Source of the DNA: Angelakisella sp.
GTDB taxonomy: Bacteria; Bacillota; Clostridia; Oscillospirales; Ruminococcaceae
Assembly: GCA_020024555.1 (NCBI GenBank)
Contig: JAHHTQ010000042.1
Coordinates: forward strand, 1-15,159
Direction of reading: 5' to 3'
Length of the DNA: 15,159 nucleotides
Shown in pieces: positions 1-6,673 of the stretch (positions are counted from its first letter, which is position 1; every line of letters begins with the position of its first letter). A program made the position numbers and the translations under genes. The notes beneath the pieces were generated by a model that did no database searches, was not told the DNA's origin, and saw nothing but the letters and a program-made list of their open reading frames with translations.

Positions 1-196
1 GTTCTCACGTCATACTATTATTATTTGCAATGATAAGCCTTTTGGCGAACCGCCACACGTGGAACGTGAGCATAATTTATGTTCATATCTTGTTTTTTTC
101 TTCTCACGTCATACTATTATCGGTTATAATGATAAGCCTTTTGGCGAACCGCCACATGTGGAATGTGTGCATAGTTTTATGTTCACATATTTTTTA
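1..196. repeat. Two tandem copies of a ~99-bp diverged repeat
   Basis: Copy 1 covers about 2-100 and copy 2 about 101-196. Both begin TTCTCACGTCATACTATTAT and share a core with GATAAGCCTTTTGGCGAACC followed by GCCACAyGTGGAAyGTG. Each contains the hairpin TGGCG-AAC-CGCCA (43-55 and 142-154). Each also has an outer inverted pair: CTCACGT (4-10) with ACGTGAG (64-70) in copy 1, and a weakened version (103-109 with 163-169) in copy 2. The array may continue left of the window. The unit length is a multiple of three, so a 65-aa open frame (30-227) runs through both copies, but it has no ribosome binding site and I do not count it as a gene. It is most likely a non-coding intergenic repeat; the function is unknown. 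Confidence 0.8.
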
Positions 197-266
197 TGCT
201 TTTATTCATAAAAAAAATAATTTTTAAAGCTAATATTTTATAATATAGAAAATGAGAAATATAAGA

Positions 267-305
267 AAACAGTCACTATCTATAATGATAATGACTGTTT
301 TTTGT
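267..305. terminator. Terminator-like stem, possibly bidirectional
   Basis: AAAACAGTCA (267-276) is perfectly complementary to TGACTGTTTT (292-301), with a 15-nt loop. On the plus strand a T-run reaches 303; on the minus strand the stem is also followed by a T-rich stretch. The stem is AT-rich, so termination strength is uncertain. It may have ended the kinase transcript (now 1055-2134) before the IS landed between them, or the transcript of a gene left of the window. Confidence 0.45.
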
Positions 306-323
306 TGGCGCCGAAAAGGCATG

Positions 324-348
324 AAAAAACCCCCAGTTCAACTGGGGG
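324..348 (-). terminator. IS left-end hairpin, also a minus-strand terminator
   Basis: CCCCCAGT (330-337), loop TCA, ACTGGGGG (341-348) form a perfect 8-bp stem. In IS200/IS605 elements such hairpins are what TnpA binds and cleaves beside. Read on the minus strand, the stem is followed directly by six T (plus-strand A324-329), which is the form of an intrinsic terminator. It would stop transcripts running antisense through tnpA. Confidence 0.75.
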
Positions 349-378
349 TAAGAAAAAAATACTTATAGTAAAAAAGAT

Positions 379-441
379 AATCCTCCTATGATAAAATAAA
401 ATAAAATGGTCTGGCAACCAAATAAAAATCATAGGAGGATT
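379..441 (+). promoter_or_regulatory. 5' UTR stem that buries the tnpA ribosome binding site
   Basis: Positions 379-392 are perfectly complementary to 428-441 (14 bp). The 3' arm contains AGGAGG (433-438), the Shine-Dalgarno sequence of tnpA, 7 nt before the ATG at 446. The ribosome binding site is therefore fully paired in the mRNA. IS200 of enterobacteria is known to repress tnpA translation with a comparable 5' UTR stem, so the same role is inferred here. The 35-nt loop carries a small inner hairpin, TGGT-CTGGCA-ACCA (407-420), which is complementary to a site near the right end. Confidence 0.85.
405..420 (+). repeat. Left arm of long-range complement within the IS
   Basis: Positions 405-420 lie in the loop of the ribosome-binding-site stem. 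They are complementary to 957-972 at 15 of 16 positions, the remaining one being a G-U pair in RNA. Each arm can also fold on itself (TGGT/ACCA, 6-nt loop), and the two loops are complementary to each other. Confidence 0.75.
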
Positions 442-445
442 TGTA

Positions 446-910
446 ATGAAAGACATAAATAGTTTATCACATTCAAGCTGGAGATGCAAATATCATATAG
501 TATTTGCACCAAAATACAGAAGACAAGTAATATATGGAGAAATAAAAAGGGATATAGGAAAAATATTAAGAGAGCTGTGTGAAAGAAAAAAAGTAGAAAT
601 AATAGAAGCAGAGTGTTGTAAAGACCATATACATATGCTTGTATCAATCCCACCGCATTTAAGTGTATCACAGTTTATGGGATATTTAAAAAGTAAAAGC
701 AGTCTGATGATATTTGACAGACATGCAAATTTAAAATATAAATATGGAAACAGACATTTTTGGTGTAGAGGATATTTTGTAGATACAGTAGGAAAGTATG
801 AAACTGCAATAAAAGAATACATAAGAAATCAATTACAAGAAGATATAATGAGTGACCAATTAAGTTTGAAAGAATTTATAGACCCGTTTACGGGTAGCAA
901 GGGAAAATAA
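446..910 (+). CDS. tnpA: IS200/IS605-family Y1 transposase TnpA
   Basis: This 154-aa protein has the size and motifs of a full-length HUH/Y1 transposase. The metal-binding HUH motif is H61-I-H63 in the context KDHIHMLVSIPP. The catalytic tyrosine is most likely Y125 in EYIRNQ, with Q129 nearby, following the RGYFVDTVGK segment (109-117) typical of the IS200 group. The N-terminal SSWRCKYHIVFAPKYRR segment is also characteristic. It would act as a dimer, excising and inserting the element as single-stranded DNA through the hairpin ends. The ATG at 446 sits 7 nt after AGGAGG, but that site is sequestered in a 14-bp stem, so translation is probably low. No frameshift or missing catalytic residue is visible, so the enzyme appears intact. 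Confidence 0.95.
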   Translation: MKDINSLSHSSWRCKYHIVFAPKYRRQVIYGEIKRDIGKILRELCERKKVEIIEAECCKDHIHMLVSIPPHLSVSQFMGYLKSKSSLMIFDRHANLKYKYGNRHFWCRGYFVDTVGKYETAIKEYIRNQLQEDIMSDQLSLKEFIDPFTGSKGK

Positions 911-915
911 GGTAT

Positions 916-938
916 AAAAAAGCCCCCGAGTAGGGGGC
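916..938 (-). terminator. Minus-strand intrinsic terminator inside the IS
   Basis: GCCCCC (922-927), loop GAGTA, GGGGGC (933-938) is an all-GC stem. Read on the minus strand it is followed by six T (plus-strand A916-921). It lies just beyond the tnpA stop, so it should end transcripts from the ECF-kinase operon before they run antisense into tnpA. Confidence 0.7.
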
Positions 939-956
939 AAACCAGTAACAAAAGTG

Positions 957-972
957 TGGTTGTCAGACCATT
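957..972 (+). repeat. Right arm of long-range complement within the IS
   Basis: This site pairs with 405-420 (15 Watson-Crick pairs plus one G-U). It belongs to a structured 3' region of tnpA that also holds GCACCTT-TT-AAGGTGC (977-992) and GACCCT-TAT-AGGGTC (1007-1021). Confidence 0.75.
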
Positions 973-1026
973 CGATGCACCTTTTAAGGTGCTACCACAG
1001 GTAATAGACCCTTATAGGGTCAGAGC

Positions 1027-1051
1027 AAACCACCCGTTCAACGGGTGGTTT
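1027..1051. other. IS right-end hairpin
   Basis: Positions 1027-1037 and 1041-1051 form a perfect 11-bp stem with a TCA loop, the same apex (GTTCAAC) as the left-end hairpin. It is the expected TnpA recognition structure at the right end. On the plus strand it ends in TTTT and might weakly terminate tnpA transcription. Confidence 0.8.
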
Positions 1052-1054
1052 TGA

Positions 1055-2134
1055 TTACTTTGCCAAAAAATAGTAGTCGCATTTGTTTCTTATATCAAAT
1101 GTATTAAAATATTTTTCTTCCATTGGTATCCATTTGTCTTTAAAGTTTTTATAACAACTTTCACCGTTTCGTTTAAGTATTCGTTGTTTTTGAAAATCAG
1201 GCTCAATGTCAATAAATACTTTTATTGTGTTATAATCGTTTATCTTTGGTGAGTGAGAATATGAGCCTTCAACAACAACCAATGTTGTGGGATTTACAAA
1301 GACTGTTTGGTTATAGTCCATTATTCTGCAATCAAAAATTTTATAAGAAAAAGTATTTCTTTGGTTTAAGTATTTTGCAACTTCTTCATTAAATCGCTCA
1401 TAATGAACATTACCGCCGGCTTCTGCCAGTCTTGTGGGTGTACGCAATTCAACAGGTAGAAAAAAATCGTCCATATGGATAACGGTGCAATCAAATACAT
1501 CTTCAAGCAATTTTGCAAATGTGGTTTTTCCACTGCCACATCTACCGTCTATTGTGACGTTAACATATTCATTGGGTAATTTATTATAAACATCATTTAA
1601 AAATAATAGATATTGGGAAAATTTTGAATTTAAAAGACAATAGTGCGGATTATATTCTTGTTTGTACTTTTCACTGTGACTTATCGGGGAATAGTTGTTG
1701 ACTATAATTTCTTTATAGGTATTATCAATAATATCTATATTAAAATTATATATTTTTGTTTCACACAGTTCTTTTATATCGTTAATAAGACGCTTAAAAC
1801 GGTCATTATCTTTTGTAAATTCTGTTGACAGTAAGCATAATTTATATATCAAATCTACTGAAAAGTTCTTTTGTTTTGCAACGCTTAAATTTAGTCTTAT
1901 TAAATTGTTTCCTATATCTTCAAATAACGGTAAATTATTATTTTTATCGCATACGGCATATTCTTTTTTTAGTTTGGAGTAAAATGTATCGCTATCATCA
2001 ATGATATGCCCCAGACCGAAAGAATGCTGATAAGCGAGTTTTATAAGGTCTTGTTCTTGCATATACGGATAAGTTTTAATTTGTTTGTCTATAATATCCT
2101 TAAATATGTTATAATTATTCATTAGTTCAGCCAC
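1055..2134 (-). CDS. Two-domain P-loop kinase, uridine-kinase-like
   Basis: The protein has 359 aa. Residues about 190-359 form a P-loop kinase domain: Walker A GRCGSGKT (197-204), HMDDFF (220-225) in the place of the uridine-kinase substrate Asp motif, VVVEGSYSH (287-293), and an Arg-rich lid near RILKRNGE (318-325). Residues about 1-185 are a separate helical domain that I recognise only as a segment found before the kinase domain in some Clostridial proteins annotated as uridine kinase. The phosphate acceptor is not certain. The start is GTG at 2132-2134, 7 nt after AAGGA and 13 bp inside the upstream ECF gene. An ATG at 2120-2122, overlapping the upstream stop as TAATG, is the alternative. 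Either way the two genes are translationally coupled. The stop lies about 4 bp from the IS right end, so the original C-terminus may have been altered. Confidence 0.82.
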   Translation of the reverse strand: MAELMNNYNIFKDIIDKQIKTYPYMQEQDLIKLAYQHSFGLGHIIDDSDTFYSKLKKEYAVCDKNNNLPLFEDIGNNLIRLNLSVAKQKNFSVDLIYKLCLLSTEFTKDNDRFKRLINDIKELCETKIYNFNIDIIDNTYKEIIVNNYSPISHSEKYKQEYNPHYCLLNSKFSQYLLFLNDVYNKLPNEYVNVTIDGRCGSGKTTFAKLLEDVFDCTVIHMDDFFLPVELRTPTRLAEAGGNVHYERFNEEVAKYLNQRNTFSYKIFDCRIMDYNQTVFVNPTTLVVVEGSYSHSPKINDYNTIKVFIDIEPDFQKQRILKRNGESCYKNFKDKWIPMEEKYFNTFDIRNKCDYYFLAK

Positions 2135-2658
2135 TTTGTTTTCCTTAATGTAATTACTATTATCGGTATAAGTATAATTTGAATTATTATTCCGGGAAGA
2201 GCATTGATAAACGCGCCTGCCAAAAATATTTCAAAACCGAAATTGATTTTAAAAAGCAAAGCAAGAATAAATTGTACTGCTCCCCAAACAATTCTGCCCA
2301 AAATCATTGAGACTATTAGGCTGATATATATATTGACAGTATTATGTTTTAATTTTTTGTAAAGAAATCCTGTGAAAAATCCATAAGCCGCAAGCTCAAA
2401 TGCCATTGATATAGCTACCGGAAACATAGGTGGCATACCAAACAGTACAGATCTTAATATTGGAGATATCGCACCTACAAACAGTCCGTATATCGGCCCG
2501 CAGACAAATCCGCATAAAAGTACGGGTAAGTGCATCGGAAGCAACGCTTTGCCAATATACGGAATATGTCCTGTCAAAAACGGCAAGAGTAGAGCCAAAG
2601 CAAGAAATATGCCTGCGAATACCATTTGTTGTGTTTTTTTTGTTTTGGTTGTGTTCAT
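2122..2658 (-). CDS. ECF transporter S component (substrate unknown)
   Basis: The protein has 178 aa and is very hydrophobic, with about five or six membrane segments. The LLPMHLPVLLCGFVCGP stretch (about residues 39-55), then GAISPILRSVLFGMPPMFP and an AFELAAYGFFTG segment, is typical of substrate-binding S components of energy-coupling-factor vitamin transporters. It would work with the shared EcfA/A'/T module, which is not encoded here. The gene overlaps the downstream kinase gene, suggesting that the imported molecule is a substrate of that kinase. The ribosome binding site AAGGAG (plus-strand 2669-2674) precedes the ATG at 2656-2658. I see no hallmark assigning it to riboflavin, thiamine, folate or another specific vitamin. 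Confidence 0.88.
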   Translation of the reverse strand: MNTTKTKKTQQMVFAGIFLALALLLPFLTGHIPYIGKALLPMHLPVLLCGFVCGPIYGLFVGAISPILRSVLFGMPPMFPVAISMAFELAAYGFFTGFLYKKLKHNTVNIYISLIVSMILGRIVWGAVQFILALLFKINFGFEIFLAGAFINALPGIIIQIILIPIIVITLRKTKWLN

Positions 2659-2697
2659 CAGTAAAAACTCCTTTTAAAATAAAAAATATTTTTACTG
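2659..2697 (-). promoter_or_regulatory. AU-rich hairpin around the ECF gene ribosome binding site
   Basis: CAGTAAAAA (2659-2667) pairs perfectly with TTTTTACTG (2689-2697). In the minus-strand mRNA this closes a loop that contains the AAGGAG ribosome binding site and ends directly at the start codon. Only two G-C pairs stabilise it, so it could be incidental. Confidence 0.35.
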
Positions 2698-2771
2698 TTC
2701 TACGGAACAATTATTTCGCTAGTACGAAGATTAAAAAATGTGTTTTGATTATTGAAATACTGTATATTTAT

Positions 2772-2796
2772 ATCAACTTCGGTTGATTTTTGTTTT
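2772..2796 (+). terminator. UUCG-capped hairpin with T-run between divergent promoters
   Basis: ATCAAC-TTCG-GTTGAT (2772-2787) is followed by a T-rich run on the plus strand, which is the form of a small intrinsic terminator. No plus-strand gene lies directly upstream. It could stop stray plus-strand transcription before the secA promoter, or simply be a hairpin in the leader of the minus-strand ECF mRNA. Confidence 0.45.
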
Positions 2797-2819
2797 ATTA
2801 ATATAAAGCACTAAATTAA

Positions 2820-2848
2820 ATTATACTTTTTTTGAGAAATATTGTCAA
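2820..2848 (-). promoter_or_regulatory. Consensus promoter of the ECF-kinase operon
   Basis: On the minus strand TTGACA (2843-2848) and TATAAT (2820-2825) are both perfect and 17 bp apart. Transcription would begin near 2813, giving a leader of about 155 nt before the ATG at 2658. The leader contains small hairpins but no riboswitch class that I recognise. Confidence 0.85.
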
Positions 2849-2908
2849 TTTTTTTAATAAATAAATTTTATATTAATGAAAAATATACTTTATTTATCTA
2901 TATATATC

Positions 2909-2917
2909 TGTTATAAT
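2909..2917 (+). promoter_or_regulatory. Extended -10 promoter of secA
   Basis: TGTTATAAT is a perfect extended -10 (TGnTATAAT), about 67 bp before the secA start codon. No good -35 is present, as is common for extended -10 promoters. It is the only strong plus-strand promoter-like site before secA, and it sits back to back with the operon promoter at 2820-2848. Confidence 0.6.
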
Positions 2918-2983
2918 AGGGAATAGAGTGTCTATAACTAGATTAAAAGAAAATATATCATAAAAAATATGAGGTGTAGATTA

Positions 2984-5740
2984 ATGGGACTTTTACAAAA
3001 ATTGTTTGGCTCTTATTCTGACAGAGAAATAAAGAGAATAAAACCAATACTGGAAAAAGTATTGATGTTAGATGATGAATTCAGTAAAAAAAGTGATGAA
3101 GAATTACAGGGAATGACAGCAAAATTCAAAGAGAGACTGGGTAACGGCGAAACCCTTGATGATATTTTGCCTGAGGCATTTGCCCTTTGTCGTGAAGCCG
3201 CATGGAGAGTACTGGGTATGAAACCTTTTCCTGTGCAGGTAATAGGTGGTATTATTCTTCATCAGGGAAGAATTTCCGAAATGAAAACAGGTGAAGGTAA
3301 AACACTTGTTGCGGTTCTTCCGGTTTATCTTAATGCGCTTACAGGAAAAGGCGTACACGTGGTAACCGTAAATGATTATTTGGCAAAAACAAACAGTGAA
3401 CAGATGGGAAAAATATATAACTGGCTGGGTCTTACTGTTGGCGTAAACCTAAACGGTTTGTCTTATGAAGAAAAACAACGCGCTTATGCTTGCGATATTA
3501 CTTATGGTACGAATAACGAGTTTGGCTTTGACTATTTGCGTGATAATATGGCAACAAGCAAAGAACAACTTATACAAAGACAACTTTACTATGCTATTGT
3601 CGATGAGGTTGACTCAATACTGATAGATGAGGCGAGAACACCTCTTATTATATCCGGACAAGGCGACAAGCCAAATGATATGTATAAGATTGCAAATAGC
3701 TTTGTACTGACTTTGAAAGCGTTGCGTGTAAAGGAATTTGACAGCAAAGAAGAAGATGACGATATAGACGCTGACTATATTGTCGATGAAAAGGCAAGAA
3801 CAGCAACGTTGACACCAAAAGGTACGCAAAAAGCTGAGCAATATTTTAATAAAGAAAACTGGAATGATCCTGAAAACCTTGAACTTGCGCACTACGTAAA
3901 CCAAGCTGTACGCGCGCATGGAATAATGAAAAGAGATACTGACTATATAGTAAAAGACGGTGAAATCGTTATTGTTGACGAATTTACAGGTCGTTTGATG
4001 ATAGGACGTAGATTTAATGAAGGCTTGCATCAGGCAATAGAGGCAAAAGAGAATGTAAAAGTTCAAAGAGAGAGCAAGACTTTTGCCACAATTACATTCC
4101 AAAATTATTTCAGAATGTATAATAAACTTGCAGGTATGACAGGTACCGCTATGACAGAAGAAGACGAATTCAGAGAAATATACGGACTTGATGTAATAGA
4201 AATACCGACAAACAAACCTGTTATACGTAAAGATCACGCGGATATTGTTTATAAGACAGAAAACGGTAAATACAAACAAGTTGTTGAAAAAATCAAAGAG
4301 TGTTATGAAAAAGGTCAACCTGTGCTTATCGGTACGGTATCTGTCGATAAATCAGAGAGACTTTCAAAAATGCTGAAAGCCAGCGGTATACCGCACAATG
4401 TGCTTAATGCCAAACACCACAAACGTGAAGCGGAAATAGTTGCGCAGGCAGGTAAGTATAAGGCTGTTACTATTTCCACAAATATGGCAGGTCGTGGTAC
4501 AGATATTATGCTTGGCGGTAACCCGGACTTTTTGGCAAAGGCAGAAATGGCTAAAAAAGGATATACCGAAGAAGATATCTTGCAAGCTACATCATTCTAT
4601 GCAACTGATGATGAAGAAATACTGAATAAACGTAAGGTATATTCCGACCTTGTCGATAAATACAAAAAGGAAATAGAGCCGGAAGCGGAAAAGGTAAGAG
4701 AAGCAGGCGGTTTGTTTGTACTTGGTACAGAGCGTCATGAGTCAAGACGTATAGATAATCAGTTGCGTGGACGTTCAGGACGTCAGGGAGACCCCGGCGA
4801 AAGTTGTTTTGTTGTATCTCTTGAAGACGATTTGATGAGACTGTTCGGTGGCGAAAGAGTACAAAATATGATGGACAGTATGGGACTGTCCGAAGAAGAG
4901 CCTATCAGTAACGGTATGCTTACAAACGTAATAGAGTCGTCGCAAAAGAAGATAGAGGGCAGAAACTTCCAAATTCGTAAGAATGTATTGCAATATGACG
5001 ATGTAATGAACAAACAGCGTGAGATAATTTACGGTCAGCGTAATAAAGTTCTTAACGGTGAAGATATACACGAAAATATTGAAAATATGTTTAAAGATTT
5101 CTTTACGGAAACAGTGGCTCGCTATATAGTTGATGAAGAAATAAAAGATACATGGAATATGGAAGGCTTGCGTGACTACTTCAATGGTTGGTTAATCAAA
5201 GAAGATGACTTAACATATACAGTTGATGAATTGGTGCAAAAGAATATATCAAGACAAGATATTGTTGATGAGCTATTGGAGAAAGCCAACAATATTATGA
5301 AAGCAAAAGAGGAACTTTTGACAACTAATATTGAAAGAGAAATGGAACGTTTTGTACTGTTACGTAACGTTGATAAATTCTGGGTAGCGCATATAGACAA
5401 TATGGAGCAGCTAAAACGTGGCATAGGCTTGCGTGCAATAGGTCAGCACAACCCTGTTGTTGAATACCGTATGGAAGGTTTTGATATGTTTGATGAGATG
5501 ATTAGCGAAATCAAAGAAGAAACAGTCAAAATGCTAATACTGCTTGTTCCACGTGTAGTTATGCAGGAGGAAGCGAGAGAACAAGCAAGACCCGAAAAAA
5601 ATCTTGTTATGAGTGGCGGCAGTGTAGATAATACACCTACACGACAACCTATACACAATGATAATAAAGTTGGCAGAAATGACCCTTGTCCATGTGGCAG
5701 TGGCAAAAAATATAAAAAATGCTGTGGTAAAGACCAATAA
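2984..5740 (+). CDS. secA: Preprotein translocase ATPase SecA
   Basis: SecA drives Sec-dependent protein export through SecYEG. I chose the ATG at 2984 (918 aa, starting MGLLQKLFG) because GAGGTG at 2971-2976 lies 7 nt upstream. An in-frame ATG at 2969 would overlap that ribosome binding site. Visible parts are Walker A in MKTGEGKT (100-107), Walker B DEVD (207-210) followed by IDEARTPLIISG, the VNDYLAKT segment (129-136) after GKGVHVVT, the second ATPase half with NMAGRGTDI and RGRSGRQGDPG, and the wing/scaffold region. The C-terminal SEC-C zinc motif is CPCGSGKKYKKCC, with Cys 902, 904, 913 and 914. Length and motifs are those of a complete canonical SecA1. It appears monocistronic, with its own promoter and terminator. 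Confidence 0.98.
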   Translation: MGLLQKLFGSYSDREIKRIKPILEKVLMLDDEFSKKSDEELQGMTAKFKERLGNGETLDDILPEAFALCREAAWRVLGMKPFPVQVIGGIILHQGRISEMKTGEGKTLVAVLPVYLNALTGKGVHVVTVNDYLAKTNSEQMGKIYNWLGLTVGVNLNGLSYEEKQRAYACDITYGTNNEFGFDYLRDNMATSKEQLIQRQLYYAIVDEVDSILIDEARTPLIISGQGDKPNDMYKIANSFVLTLKALRVKEFDSKEEDDDIDADYIVDEKARTATLTPKGTQKAEQYFNKENWNDPENLELAHYVNQAVRAHGIMKRDTDYIVKDGEIVIVDEFTGRLMIGRRFNEGLHQAIEAKENVKVQRESKTFATITFQNYFRMYNKLAGMTGTAMTEEDEFREIYGLDVIEIPTNKPVIRKDHADIVYKTENGKYKQVVEKIKECYEKGQPVLIGTVSVDKSERLSKMLKASGIPHNVLNAKHHKREAEIVAQAGKYKAVTISTNMAGRGTDIMLGGNPDFLAKAEMAKKGYTEEDILQATSFYATDDEEILNKRKVYSDLVDKYKKEIEPEAEKVREAGGLFVLGTERHESRRIDNQLRGRSGRQGDPGESCFVVSLEDDLMRLFGGERVQNMMDSMGLSEEEPISNGMLTNVIESSQKKIEGRNFQIRKNVLQYDDVMNKQREIIYGQRNKVLNGEDIHENIENMFKDFFTETVARYIVDEEIKDTWNMEGLRDYFNGWLIKEDDLTYTVDELVQKNISRQDIVDELLEKANNIMKAKEELLTTNIEREMERFVLLRNVDKFWVAHIDNMEQLKRGIGLRAIGQHNPVVEYRMEGFDMFDEMISEIKEETVKMLILLVPRVVMQEEAREQARPEKNLVMSGGSVDNTPTRQPIHNDNKVGRNDPCPCGSGKKYKKCCGKDQ

Positions 5741-5754
5741 TTAAATGACAAAAG

Positions 5755-5796
5755 ACCTTTTGGTAGTTGAAAAATCAATTATCAAAAGGTTTTTTT
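5755..5796 (+). terminator. Intrinsic terminator of secA
   Basis: Positions 5755-5770 and 5775-5790 form a 16-bp stem with two G-U pairs and an AAAA loop. It is followed by a run of seven T (5790-5796) and starts 14 nt after the secA stop codon. Confidence 0.92.
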
Positions 5797-5836
5797 ATTA
5801 TAATTTTATTTAATTTGTTAATAATATATAATAGTA

Positions 5837-5865
5837 TTGACACATATATTTTAATATGATAATAT
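5837..5865 (+). promoter_or_regulatory. Promoter of trhA
   Basis: A perfect TTGACA (5837-5842) is followed at 17 bp by TAATAT (5860-5865), a 4/6 match to the -10. Transcription would begin near 5872, leaving a 60-nt leader with an AGAGGGAG ribosome binding site 10 nt before the ATG at 5933. Confidence 0.65.
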
Positions 5866-5932
5866 ACTATTATTATAAATATATGATATGGTTTTCAATA
5901 CTAGATATATCACAAGAGGGAGATAAATATAG

Positions 5933-6589
5933 ATGACAGGTGCACATGCAATGAGTAGAAGGTATTCAATAGGTGAAGAAGTTTGCAATTCAATATCGCA
6001 TGGGATAGGAACAATGCTTTCGATATATGGGTTATTGATTATGTTACAAGTATCGATACTGCAAAAAGACCCATATAAAATTTTTGCTTCAATAGTTTTT
6101 GGAAGTTCATTGATTTTGTTATATGGTATGTCTACTTTGTACCATACAGTAAACAATGAAAGGGTAAAAAATATATTACAGGTATTTGACCATTGCAGTA
6201 TATTTGTTTTGATAGCAGGCACATATACCCCATTTACCACAATCGTGTTAAAAGGAAAAACAGGTGTTGTTCTCGGCGCATTTATATGGATATCCGCAAT
6301 AGTCGGCATAATATTGAATATAATAGACTTAAAAAAATACAAAAAGTTATCAATGTTTTGCTATATAGCAATGGGTTGGGCAATAGTTTTTGCGTTCCCC
6401 CAACTTGCAACGGCTTTTAATATGAAAGGTATAGTATTAATGATAATAGGTGGAGTGATGTATACAGGCGGTACATTGTTTTATAAAAGAAAAGGTGTAG
6501 AGTATATGCACGCAATATGGCACATATTTGTTTTACTTGGCAGTATATTCCACTTTATAGCAATATATAACTATATAATAAAAATATAA
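5933..6589 (+). CDS. trhA: Hemolysin III / TrhA family membrane protein
   Basis: This 218-aa, seven-helix membrane protein belongs to the bacterial branch of the PAQR/hemolysin III superfamily. Conserved family residues are present: E15-E16 and SHGIG (22-26), STLYHT (67-72), FDHCSIFVLIAGTYTPF (85-101), and the C-terminal HAIWHIFVLLGSIFHF (193-208), which supplies H193, H197 and H207. PAQR relatives hold zinc with such histidines. Family members are annotated hemolysin III, but in Bacillus subtilis and other bacteria they have been linked to membrane fluidity or lipid homeostasis, so the haemolysin label should not be taken as function. The gene stands alone, with its own promoter, and is convergent with nifJ. 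An internal ATG at 5951 is a less likely start because it lacks a ribosome binding site. Confidence 0.93.
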   Translation: MTGAHAMSRRYSIGEEVCNSISHGIGTMLSIYGLLIMLQVSILQKDPYKIFASIVFGSSLILLYGMSTLYHTVNNERVKNILQVFDHCSIFVLIAGTYTPFTTIVLKGKTGVVLGAFIWISAIVGIILNIIDLKKYKKLSMFCYIAMGWAIVFAFPQLATAFNMKGIVLMIIGGVMYTGGTLFYKRKGVEYMHAIWHIFVLLGSIFHFIAIYNYIIKI

Positions 6590-6600
6590 TAATAAAAACA

Positions 6601-6638
6601 AAAATTTTCCCCCTGCAGTAGAAATACTGCGGGGGGAA
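6601..6638 (-). terminator. Terminator of nifJ, shared with convergent trhA
   Basis: Positions 6607-6620 and 6625-6638 form a 14-bp GC-rich stem with one G-U pair and a GAAA loop. On the minus strand the stem is followed by AAAATTTTTG and a further T-rich run, suiting termination of nifJ, whose stop is 36 bp away. It lies 12 bp after the trhA stop and may also block read-through from the other side. Confidence 0.8.
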
Positions 6639-6673
6639 TTCGTTATATATAACTATTTATTTTTTATCATAAA

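Larger units (their letters stand above)
324..1054 (+). mobile_element. IS200-type insertion sequence (IS200/IS605 family, tnpA only)
   Basis: A single Y1 transposase gene lies between two sub-terminal hairpins that share the same apex, GTTCAAC: left 330-348 and right 1027-1051. There are no terminal inverted repeats of the ordinary kind and no visible target duplication, as expected for this single-strand transposon family. The overall length of about 0.72 kb matches IS200-group elements and leaves no room for tnpB. Exact cleavage points cannot be set from one copy, so the ends given are the hairpins plus a few flanking bases. The element lies immediately downstream of the minus-strand kinase gene, whose stop codon (1055-1057) begins just outside the right end. 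Confidence 0.88.

Noticed and set aside
1..200. CRISPR array
   Set aside because: There are only two units, the repeat is about 99 bp and diverged along its whole length, and there are no short identical repeats with distinct spacers.
30..227. 65-aa open frame across the left repeats with a repeated MISLLANRH segment
   Set aside because: The repetition follows from a 99-bp DNA repeat whose length is divisible by three. There is no ribosome binding site, and the DNA keeps hairpins rather than a protein-like pattern.
911..1052. TnpB/IscB-type omega RNA at the IS right end
   Set aside because: The region is structured, but no tnpB or iscB fragment is present and the element length matches tnpA-only IS200 elements. 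The hairpins are better explained as terminator and end recognition structures.
2969..2983. In-frame ATG five codons before the chosen secA start
   Set aside because: It would overlap the GAGGTG ribosome binding site, which is ideally spaced for the ATG at 2984 that begins the usual SecA N-terminus.
3614..4318. 234-aa minus-strand open frame inside secA
   Set aside because: It is a shadow of the secA coding sequence, rich in Phe, Tyr, Cys and Ile, without a ribosome binding site.
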